Shown here: positions 41,655-49,013 of the stretch, one piece after another
How positions within the stretch are numbered: the stretch's first letter is position 1
Layout: each line of letters begins with the position of its first letter
Origin: Planctomycetaceae bacterium
GTDB lineage: Bacteria; Planctomycetota; Planctomycetia; Pirellulales; Lacipirellulaceae
Direction of reading: 5' to 3'
Length of the DNA stretch: 55,796 nucleotides
NCBI GenBank assembly: GCA_002702655.1
Contig: PABB01000063.1
Coordinates: 1-55,796, forward strand
The notes under the pieces: generated by a model
What the model was told of the DNA's origin: nothing
Database searches by the model: none
The model's input: only the letters and a program-made list of their open reading frames with translations
Position numbers and translations under genes: made by a program

Positions 41655-44600
41655 ATGCTTAATTGGTTGATCGACTTTTCGCTCAAGCACCGCGCGTTGG
41701 TGATTCTGGCGGCGTTGTTGTTTGCGGTCGTTGGTGGATTCTCGCTGCGTCAACTCGATATTGACGCATTCCCCGACACCACTCCGGTGCAAATCCAAAT
41801 CAATACGGTCGCGCCGTCGCTGGCCTCCGAGGAGATCGAACGGCAGATCACCTTTCCCGTTGAGCAAGCGATCAGTGGGCTGCCAGGGTTGAACCAGTTG
41901 CGTTCAATTTCCAAGTTCGGACTGTCACAAGTCGTTGTAATTTTCGACGATGGAATCGACATCTACTTTGCACGGCAACTGATCAACGAACGTCTCTCGA
42001 CTGTTGAATTACCCGATGGTATCCAGCGTCCCCAAATGGGGCCGGTCTCGACGGGTTTGGGTGAAGTCTTTCACTACGTCTTGATCATGGACGGCGTGGA
42101 CTTCTCAAAAACCTCCAAGCAAGAACGAATCAATCGGATGACCGAGTTGCGGACGATCCATGATTGGGTTGTCAAACCGCAACTGCGATCGGTTCGCGGC
42201 GTGGCCGAGGTCAACAGTTGGGGCGGCTACGAAAAACAGTACCAGGTTCGCCTCGACCCCGAACGCTTGTTCAAATACGGATTGACGTTTGAGGAAGTCG
42301 CGGGCGCACTCGAATCGAACAACGAAAACGTCGGCGGCGGCACGGTCACCGACGGCAGCGAAATGTTGTTGGTCCACGGCGTCGGTCGAACCGTCAACAT
42401 CGGGGAGATCGAAGACATCGTGATCGCCGCCGTCGACGGTGTGCCGGTGCGGGTACGTGACGTGGCCGATGTGCAGATTGGGCACGAGATCCGGCGTGGT
42501 GCCGTGACGGCCAATGGACGTGGCGAAGCCGTGTTGGGTTTGGGCTTCATGCTGATGGGTGAGAACAGCAACGACGTGACTTGGTCGATCAAAGAAAAGA
42601 TCGCCAGCATTCAGGAAACGTTGCCAGCGGGCGTGAAGATCCAAACGGTCTACGACCGCACGGAACTGATTGACCACGTCATTCACACGGTCCAAAAGAA
42701 CCTTTTCGAGGGCGGGCTGCTTGTGGTCGCGGTGTTGTTCATCTTTCTGGGCAATCTGCGAGCTGGGCTGATCGTTGCTTTGGCGATTCCGCTTTCGATG
42801 CTATTTGCATTTTCGGGAATGTTGAAGTTCGGCATCGCCGCCAGCCTGCTGAGCCTCGGTGCGATCGACTTCGGCTTGGTCGTCGATAGTTCGGTCGTGA
42901 TGATCGAGAACTGCGTGCGTCACCTGGCGCATGACAAACACGGCAAAAGTCGACTCGAAATCATTCGCGACGCGGCCGTTGAGGTTCGCAAACCGACGAT
43001 GTTTGGCGAGCTGATCATCATGATCGTCTACCTGCCAATCCTGACGCTTGAGGGAGTCGAAGGAAAACTGTTTCGCCCGATGGCTTTGACGGTGATCATG
43101 GCACTCGCCGGTTCAATGGTGCTGTCGCTGACGCTGATGCCGGTCTTGGCCAGTCTGTTTCTACCCAAGAACATTCAAGAGAAGGAACCGCTGCTGATTC
43201 GCGTGCTCAAACGACTCTACGCTCCGGTGTTGCGATTTACGATGCATCACAAAACGTTCGTCATCGGGTCGGCATTGTTGCTTCTGGTTAGTGTCTTTGG
43301 ACTGGTCGCGCCCAACCTTGGCAGTGAATTTGTTCCGCGATTATCCGAAGGTGCGATTACGATCAACGTGGTCCGATTGGCGGGCACGACGCTGGAGGAA
43401 TCGATTCGCTACAACACGCAAATGGAGCAAGTGTTGTTGGAAAACTTTCCCGACGAGATCGCTCAAGTTTGGAGTCGTATCGGAACGGCCGAAGTCGCTA
43501 CTGATCCGATGGGAACAGAGTTGACGGACTTGTTCATCACGCTTCATCCGCGAGAACAATGGACACGAGCCGAAACACAGGAAGAACTGACGGTCATGGT
43601 TCAGGAGGAATTGCGGGATTTGCCTGGCCCACGGCTCGCGATGTCCCAGCCGATCGAGATGCGAATGAACGAGATGATCTCGGGGGTTCGCAGCGACGTT
43701 GCCGCCATCCTGTATGGTGACGACCTCGACTTGATGGTTGAAAAAGCGAGCGAGATCGAGCGGGCGCTCAACTCCATTCCTGGCTCCGAGGACGTCAAGG
43801 TCGAGCAGATTTCCGGCCAACCGCTGCTGCAAATTCGTATCAAACAAGATGAGATTGCTCGATATGGGATTGCCGCCAGCACAGTCATGAATCTGGTGCG
43901 TTCACTCGGCACTCATAACGTCGGCGAGGTCTACGAAGGCCAGTTGCGATTCCCGCTGATCATTCGTCTTCCGGAAAAGGCGCGAGCTGATCCAGAGGCG
44001 ATCAAACAAATCCTGGTCGCGACGCCTTCGGGACAGCGAATCCCGTTGGAACGATTGGCGACGATCGAGAAAGTGGATGGCCCCAATACGATCAAACGCG
44101 ATTGGTATCAGCGACGGATCACGATCGAATCGAACGTGCGTGGCCGCGACTTGGGCAGCTTCGTTGCCGAAGCCCAACGAGTCATTCCCGAAAAGGTTCA
44201 GTTGCCGCCGGGCCGTTATCGCGTTGAGTGGGGCGGGCAGTTTGAAAACCTAGAGCGTGCTCAACTGCGGCTGATGATCGTCGTGCCGATCGCGCTGCTG
44301 ATGATTCTATCGTTGCTTTACATGACCTATCGAAACTGGATCGACTCGTTGCGAGTTTTTACCGGTGTCCCGTTTGCTTGGATTGGCGGTGTCTTGGCGT
44401 TGTGGATTCGGGATATGCCGTTTTCGATTTCCGCAGCAGTCGGCTTCATTGCGTTGTCCGGCGTTGCGGTGCTCGATGACATGCTGCTTGTGTCAACGAT
44501 TCGACAACTGCGGCGAAAAGGCCGCTCACTTGACGAAGCCGTCGAAGAAGCCGCGATGACGCGATTGCGTCCGATCTTGATGACGACGCTCGTGGCCAGC

Positions 44601-44891
44601 CTTGGTTTTGTGCCGATGGCATTCAGCACGGGCATGGGCGCGGAAGTCCAACGACCACTGGCGACGGTGGTCATCGGCGGCGTGTGCAGTGCGATGGTGA
44701 TGAGTTTGCTCGTGCTACGAGTGCTCTACGTCGTGTTCAACATGCCGGTCGAAAAGTTTGACGGAGACGGTGGCGATGATGACGGTCATCATCTCGAACC
44801 CGATGAACCCACCGATCCTGAGATCGAGCAGGAGGCCGGTTCGAGGCGAATACCCCAGCCCGATCGCGTGCCGGAACCAGCGACGATTTAG
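41655..44891 (+). CDS. Heavy-metal RND efflux pump (CzcA/CusA family)
   Basis: A 1078-residue inner-membrane proton/metal antiporter. The start MLNWLIDFSLKHRALVILAA and the porter-domain block DIDAFPDTTPVQIQINT are diagnostic. The TM4 motif GAIDFGLVVDSSVVMIENCV carries the proton-relay acidic residues, and PIEMRMNEMISGVRSDVAAI is the heavy-metal subclass signature. The C-terminal tail is acidic with His (DGDGGDDDGHHLEPDEP). It begins 11 bp after czcB with an SD-like GGAGAGC. The metal (Zn/Cd/Co or Cu/Ag) cannot be read with certainty; the P-type ATPase nearby favours Zn/Cd. Confidence 0.95.
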   Translation: MLNWLIDFSLKHRALVILAALLFAVVGGFSLRQLDIDAFPDTTPVQIQINTVAPSLASEEIERQITFPVEQAISGLPGLNQLRSISKFGLSQVVVIFDDGIDIYFARQLINERLSTVELPDGIQRPQMGPVSTGLGEVFHYVLIMDGVDFSKTSKQERINRMTELRTIHDWVVKPQLRSVRGVAEVNSWGGYEKQYQVRLDPERLFKYGLTFEEVAGALESNNENVGGGTVTDGSEMLLVHGVGRTVNIGEIEDIVIAAVDGVPVRVRDVADVQIGHEIRRGAVTANGRGEAVLGLGFMLMGENSNDVTWSIKEKIASIQETLPAGVKIQTVYDRTELIDHVIHTVQKNLFEGGLLVVAVLFIFLGNLRAGLIVALAIPLSMLFAFSGMLKFGIAASLLSLGAIDFGLVVDSSVVMIENCVRHLAHDKHGKSRLEIIRDAAVEVRKPTMFGELIIMIVYLPILTLEGVEGKLFRPMALTVIMALAGSMVLSLTLMPVLASLFLPKNIQEKEPLLIRVLKRLYAPVLRFTMHHKTFVIGSALLLLVSVFGLVAPNLGSEFVPRLSEGAITINVVRLAGTTLEESIRYNTQMEQVLLENFPDEIAQVWSRIGTAEVATDPMGTELTDLFITLHPREQWTRAETQEELTVMVQEELRDLPGPRLAMSQPIEMRMNEMISGVRSDVAAILYGDDLDLMVEKASEIERALNSIPGSEDVKVEQISGQPLLQIRIKQDEIARYGIAASTVMNLVRSLGTHNVGEVYEGQLRFPLIIRLPEKARADPEAIKQILVATPSGQRIPLERLATIEKVDGPNTIKRDWYQRRITIESNVRGRDLGSFVAEAQRVIPEKVQLPPGRYRVEWGGQFENLERAQLRLMIVVPIALLMILSLLYMTYRNWIDSLRVFTGVPFAWIGGVLALWIRDMPFSISAAVGFIALSGVAVLDDMLLVSTIRQLRRKGRSLDEAVEEAAMTRLRPILMTTLVASLGFVPMAFSTGMGAEVQRPLATVVIGGVCSAMVMSLLVLRVLYVVFNMPVEKFDGDGGDDDGHHLEPDEPTDPEIEQEAGSRRIPQPDRVPEPATI

Positions 44892-44933
44892 TTTCCCCCC
44901 CCTTTGATTCGGCATTGCCGAAGGAGATTTGAG

Positions 44934-45296
44934 ATGACGATGAATTGGATTTTTGTGACACGTGCGACCACGCTGTCGATGTTGGTCGGCGCACTGGTTT
45001 TGGCCGGATGCAGCAAAAGCGAAACGGCCTCCGACGGGACCGCCGAGTCGGTTGCGGCAACCAACGTCGATCACAGCCACGGTGGATGGTGGTGTGTTGA
45101 ACATGGTGTGCCCGAGGAAGAGTGCGCATTGTGCGACACATCCTTGGTGGCCAAGTTCAAGGAAGACGGTGACTGGTGCGACGAGCACGATCGCCCCGAA
45201 TCGCAGTGTTTCATTTGCAGCCCTGCACGATTCGACAAGTTCGCATCACGATACGAAGCCAAGACGGGGTACAAGCCACCGCAACCGGAGGAATAG
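44934..45296 (+). CDS. Lipoprotein with WCxEH...C metal-binding motifs
   Basis: A 120-residue protein; AAGGAG lies 7 nt before ATG 44934. The signal ends in a lipobox (LVLAGC, Cys 26). Two copies of one motif follow: WWCVEHGVPEEECALCDTSL and DWCDEHDRPESQCFICSPAR. The same motif stands in the N-terminal part of the CzcB-like protein at 39958. It would be anchored at the membrane facing the periplasm and probably hands metal to, or buffers it for, the pump. I know no formal family name. Confidence 0.8.
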   Translation: MTMNWIFVTRATTLSMLVGALVLAGCSKSETASDGTAESVAATNVDHSHGGWWCVEHGVPEEECALCDTSLVAKFKEDGDWCDEHDRPESQCFICSPARFDKFASRYEAKTGYKPPQPEE

Positions 45297-45311
45297 AACT
45301 TCGCGGACGTG

Positions 45312-45376
45312 GTGGCCGGGGGACTGAGGGGCGCGCTTTGCCAGCCAGCGAGAACGCTCGTCCCCAGCCACTTTTT
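45312..45376 (+). terminator. Palindromic repeat with T-run, likely terminator
   Basis: GTGGC-C-GGGGGAC (45312-45324) pairs with GTCCCC-A-GCCAC (45360-45371), followed by TTTTT (45372-45376). The arms match those of the palindrome inserted in ileS (11383-11459). It sits 15 bp after the lipoprotein gene and would end the czcBA transcript or attenuate the next genes. Confidence 0.55.
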
Positions 45377-45416
45377 CGACTTCCCCGTTTCGTCCCCCAA
45401 CTTCAAGGAGATCATC

Positions 45417-45422
45417 ATGTGA
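45417..45422 (+). other. Start-stop scar (ATGTGA) behind a perfect SD
   Basis: AAGGAG (45405-45410) is followed by ATCATC and then ATG directly followed by TGA. The spacing is that of a real start. Either a gene was deleted between start and stop, or it is a minimal start-stop element. The next gene starts only at 45490. Confidence 0.5.
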
Positions 45423-45489
45423 CGTTCACGAATTCCGAAAGGACCGACTGTTTCAAAGTTTAAGTCTGTTTACTGAAAGGAATCTGAAA

Positions 45490-45831
45490 ATGTGCCGTAC
45501 CTCTCTATGTCTCGCTCTGACGTTCGCTCTTGCCGTTTGCATGACCGCCCCAAGCCGGGCTGCGACGACGATCAACGCTGCCGCATCGAACGCGAAAACG
45601 ACCATCACCTTGAAGGTTCTCACTTGCGAGAGCTGTGCCAAGAAGGTGGCCGCCAAGTTGTCGGAAGTTGCCGGTGTTGGCGACGTCAAGTCCAAGACCG
45701 CGATCGTTGTCCCCAAGGGTGACGCGACCCTTTCGCCTCTCAAATTGTGGGAAGCGATCGAAAAAGCTGGCAAGGAACCGGTGAAGCTCGAAGGCCCGAG
45801 CGGAACGTTCACGTCCAAACCGAAGCAATAG
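45490..45831 (+). CDS. Exported heavy-metal-associated (HMA) protein
   Basis: A 113-residue protein with signal peptide (MCRTSLCLALTFALAVCMTA, cleavage near SRA-A at 25). One HMA-like domain follows: TITLKVLTCESCAKKVAAKL with the metal-binding CxxC, SEVAGVGDVKSKTAIVVPKG and LKLWEAIEKAGKEPVKLEGP. It would bind soft metal ions in the periplasm. A truncated paralogue lies at 55446-55793. GAAAGGAATCTGAAA before the ATG gives a usable SD. Confidence 0.88.
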   Translation: MCRTSLCLALTFALAVCMTAPSRAATTINAAASNAKTTITLKVLTCESCAKKVAAKLSEVAGVGDVKSKTAIVVPKGDATLSPLKLWEAIEKAGKEPVKLEGPSGTFTSKPKQ

Positions 45832-45920
45832 TATTTCGGTCGACTGAAATTGCGGGGCCGCTGGTGCTGGAATCCCACTCAGCACGAGCGGCCTTTCTTA
45901 ATACAAAACAACAGAAAAGC

Positions 45921-46553
45921 ATGAGCGACGAAACCAATACAGACGGAATCTCCAGCGAAGACAAATCCGAACGACGAACGCTGACATGGGTGTTGTTGAT
46001 CAACTTCTCCCAAGCGTTGTTCGCCGGAATTGTTGGCTTCATCGCCCAATCCACCGGTCTGTTGGGGGCAGGTTTAGATAACCTCGGTGATTCGTTTGTC
46101 TACTTCGCAAGCCTGTATGCGGTCGGTCGATCGGCGACCGCTAAATCGCGGGTCGCCGAATTGTCAGGCGTCTTGTTGGTGGCGATGGCCATCGGCCTGG
46201 TGATTGACGTCATCCGGCGGTTCGTTTCCGGTTCTGATCCCGTCGGCTGGGCAATGATCGTCGTGGCAATCATCAATGCGGCAACAAATGTGGTCTGCCT
46301 GCGATTGCTGCGATCTCATCGCGAGGAAGGCGTGCATTTGCAGGCGTCCTGGATATTTACCACCAATGACATGATTGCCAACTTGGGCATTGTGCTCTCG
46401 GGGATTGCCGTCATTTTCTTGCAGTCACAAATTCCCGATCTGGTAATCGGGGTGCTCGTCGCTGGAATTGTCGTCAAAGGCGGCTTTGAAATTTTGTCGA
46501 GTGCCAAGGAAGCGAAAAAGAGCGACCGTGCGAATTCCGGAGGCGAAACATGA
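45921..46553 (+). CDS. Cation-diffusion-facilitator-like membrane protein 1
   Basis: A 210-residue membrane protein resembling the transmembrane half of CDF transporters. Segment LGAGLDNLGDSFVYFASLYA matches the metal-binding TM2 (Asp residues), and ASWIFTTNDMIANLGIVLSG the TM5 region, where the usual HxxxD is replaced by an Asn/Asp pair. The cytoplasmic C-terminal domain is missing; the protein ends in a charged tail. Its stop overlaps the thioredoxin gene start (ATGA). Metal export is likely but not certain. Confidence 0.8.
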   Translation: MSDETNTDGISSEDKSERRTLTWVLLINFSQALFAGIVGFIAQSTGLLGAGLDNLGDSFVYFASLYAVGRSATAKSRVAELSGVLLVAMAIGLVIDVIRRFVSGSDPVGWAMIVVAIINAATNVVCLRLLRSHREEGVHLQASWIFTTNDMIANLGIVLSGIAVIFLQSQIPDLVIGVLVAGIVVKGGFEILSSAKEAKKSDRANSGGET

Positions 46554-47041
46554 GCCGACCAACACCATTCGTAGCGGAAGCCGCCAAGGCTTTCGATGCC
46601 GCGTCTCAATACCGAAACACTTGGTGTGTTCCGCTACGTATCACGTCTGCGTTTCTCTTTCTCGCCGCATTCATTTCCGGATGTCAACGACCGACTCCAC
46701 AAACGGACGCGAATGCTGGCGACCATTCGTCAGTAATCCAACTCACCGACGACAACTTTCAAAGCGAAGTGATCGAGAGCGACCTGCCGGTCTTGGTCGA
46801 CATGTGGGCTCCATGGTGTGGGCCGTGTATCGAAATGAAACCCACGATTGAAGAGTTCGCCGCAGAGATCAAGGGTATCGCGAAAGTTGGTGCGCTGAAT
46901 GTCGATGAGAATCCGTTCGTAACCGAGAAATATGAGATCGACAAATACCCGACGTTGATTCTTTTTGAGGGCGGGGTGGAAGTGAAACGCGTTTATGGAA
47001 AGAAGACGCTTGAACAGCTTCGCGTCATTCTCAGTGACTAG
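46550..47041 (+). CDS. Thioredoxin-like membrane-anchored protein
   Basis: A 163-residue protein. The N-terminal segment RITSAFLFLAAFISGC can be a lipoprotein signal (Cys 45 after FISG), although the preceding 30 residues are unusually long. The thioredoxin fold carries the active site WAPWCGPC (about 86-93) and the cis-Pro segment KYPTLILFEGG. It would reduce or protect thiols on the outer side of the membrane, where the many Cys-rich metal-binding proteins of this cluster act. It overlaps the preceding gene by 4 nt. Confidence 0.88.
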   Translation: MSRPTPFVAEAAKAFDAASQYRNTWCVPLRITSAFLFLAAFISGCQRPTPQTDANAGDHSSVIQLTDDNFQSEVIESDLPVLVDMWAPWCGPCIEMKPTIEEFAAEIKGIAKVGALNVDENPFVTEKYEIDKYPTLILFEGGVEVKRVYGKKTLEQLRVILSD

Positions 47042-47088
47042 ACAAACGAAATCAACAATGCCAAATAGAAATGGGAGGAAAACAAAAA

Positions 47089-48357
47089 ATGACTCGAATA
47101 CCGAAACATGGCGGACTGGACCATTCGCTATCGCTTTTGAGCGACCCCTATCGGTATATCACCAAAACCTGCGATCGACTGAAAACCGATGTGTTCTACA
47201 GCCGCTTGCTTTTGCAGAAAGTCATCTGCATGAGAGGCAAGGAAGCGGCGAAGTTGTTCTATGACTCCAGCCGTTTCTCGCGCGAGGGCGTCTCGCCGTC
47301 GCGGATTGCCAAGACGTTATTCGGCCAAGGCGGAGTGCAGGGTTTGGATGATGAAGCACACCTGCATCGCAAAGCCATGTTCATGTCGATCGTTCGACCG
47401 GATCGCGTCGATGAATTGGCCGCAACCTTTCGTGACGTGTTTCAGCAACGACTGGTTCAATGGACCAAGATGAACTCTGTTCTGCTGTATCGGCAGGTTC
47501 AAGAGATCATCACGATTGCCGTTTGTCGGTGGGCGGGAGTCCCGCTGCCGGACGAGGACGTGGATCGACGCACGACTCAGCTTGCGTCGCTTTTCGACTA
47601 CGCGGCCAACATCGGTCCCAAGCATTGGTACGCCAGAATCTCACGCAAGCAGACCAACGCGTGGCTGGGCGAGCTGATCGAGCAAGTCCGTCGCGCCGAC
47701 TATCAGCCGCCAAAGAACTCCGCCGCTGAAATCATCGCACTCCATCGCGAGCTTGACGGCAATCAACTTTCGACGCATGTTGCCGCAGTTGAACTGAACA
47801 ACGTGATTCGTCCGACGATCGCCGTGTCGGCATTCATTGTCCAGTCCGCACACGCCTTGCACCAGCATCCGGAATACCGTCAGCGAATTGTCGACGGTGA
47901 AGGGGCGTTTTTACAGTGCTTTGCTCAAGAGGTTCGCCGGTTCTATCCGTTCTTCCCGTTCGCCGGCGCGAAGACTCGAGAATCGTTCGAGTGGAATGGC
48001 TACCGATTTCCGGCAGGCCAGAAGGTGCTGCTGGATTTGTATGGCACGGATCATTCTCCAAGGATTTGGGAGTCGCCAGAGCATTTCAACCCAGATCGGT
48101 TCAAGAACTGGCAACGCTGTCCTTTCAGCCTGATCCCGCAAGGTGGCGGGGACTACGACACCAACCATCGCTGCCCCGGCGAACCGATCGCAATCGAACT
48201 GATGAAAGTGGCTTTGGATTTGCTAGTCAACCACTGCCAGTACGAAGTTCCCGAACAGGAGCTGGCGATCGACATGCGACGGATGCCCGCTATCCCTGCC
48301 AGTGGCTTCACGATCACGAAATTGAATTTAACAAATAACGGAAAGGCAACGGCGTGA
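47089..48357 (+). CDS. CYP152-type cytochrome P450 (peroxygenase-like)
   Basis: A 422-residue P450 from ATG 47089 (GGAGG 10 nt before it; the ATG at 47071 lies within that site). The heme-ligand loop is PQGGGDYDTNHRCPGE, with the long insertion typical of CYP152. The K-helix region is QEVRRFYPFFPFAGAK and the I-helix segment NVIRPTIAVSAFIVQ has Arg-Pro in place of the acid-alcohol pair. These are features of H2O2-using fatty-acid peroxygenases such as P450 BS-beta. No redox partner is needed or found. Its place in a metal operon is unexpected. Confidence 0.9.
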   Translation: MTRIPKHGGLDHSLSLLSDPYRYITKTCDRLKTDVFYSRLLLQKVICMRGKEAAKLFYDSSRFSREGVSPSRIAKTLFGQGGVQGLDDEAHLHRKAMFMSIVRPDRVDELAATFRDVFQQRLVQWTKMNSVLLYRQVQEIITIAVCRWAGVPLPDEDVDRRTTQLASLFDYAANIGPKHWYARISRKQTNAWLGELIEQVRRADYQPPKNSAAEIIALHRELDGNQLSTHVAAVELNNVIRPTIAVSAFIVQSAHALHQHPEYRQRIVDGEGAFLQCFAQEVRRFYPFFPFAGAKTRESFEWNGYRFPAGQKVLLDLYGTDHSPRIWESPEHFNPDRFKNWQRCPFSLIPQGGGDYDTNHRCPGEPIAIELMKVALDLLVNHCQYEVPEQELAIDMRRMPAIPASGFTITKLNLTNNGKATA

Positions 48358-49013
48358 CAGATGATTCAAATAGGAAGCAAGGTATCAGGCGTGGGATGTA
48401 CGTCGAGGTCGCAAGTCTGGTCTACAACATCGCCGAGGTTGCCATCTCGATGACCGCCGGATTCATGACCGGCAGTTCCGCGCTGATCAGTTGGGGCGTG
48501 GACAGCATCGTTGAAGGAAACTCGGCGGCGTTCATGATCTGGCGGCTCGGTGGCGAGGTGCAGGGTATTTCCAAACGCCAAGTCTTGAAACGTAAAAAGA
48601 TCGCTCTGTCGGTGCTTTCCGCTGCGTTCACGATCGCAGTGTTGTTCATCTGCTATGAAGCGATCAGCAAGTTTATCAGCGGCGAAAAATCCGACATGTC
48701 ATGGTGGGGCATTGGCATCTTGTTGGTGTCGTTGTTTGTCAATCCGTTGTTGGCATGGGGCAAGTATCACTACGGCAAGAAAACGGACTCGCCAACCCTA
48801 AAGTACGACGCAATCGACACGATGATCTGTGAGTACCAAACGATCGTCGTGCTCGTTGGTATCGGCTTGGTCCAGTGGCAAGGTTGGTGGTGGGCTGATC
48901 CGGTGGCCGCACTGTTAATCGTTCCGTACGTCGCCTGGGAGGCGTTTGAGGCGGGACGCGATGCTTGGAAGGTTGACCCATCAAACGGTGAAACGGAAGA
49001 GAAAAACGAATGA
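48354..49013 (+). CDS. Cation-diffusion-facilitator-like membrane protein 2
   Basis: A 219-residue membrane protein from GTG 48354, which overlaps the P450 stop by 4 nt (GTGA). Metal-site-like segments are GSSALISWGVDSIVEGNSAA (TM2) and SPTLKYDAIDTMICEYQTIV (TM5), each with spaced Asp residues where CDF proteins bind metal. A hydrophilic Lys-rich loop separates the halves. It ends in an acidic tail (PSNGETEEKNE) and overlaps the ATPase start by 4 nt. A full CDF C-terminal domain is absent. Confidence 0.8.
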   Translation: MTDDSNRKQGIRRGMYVEVASLVYNIAEVAISMTAGFMTGSSALISWGVDSIVEGNSAAFMIWRLGGEVQGISKRQVLKRKKIALSVLSAAFTIAVLFICYEAISKFISGEKSDMSWWGIGILLVSLFVNPLLAWGKYHYGKKTDSPTLKYDAIDTMICEYQTIVVLVGIGLVQWQGWWWADPVAALLIVPYVAWEAFEAGRDAWKVDPSNGETEEKNE

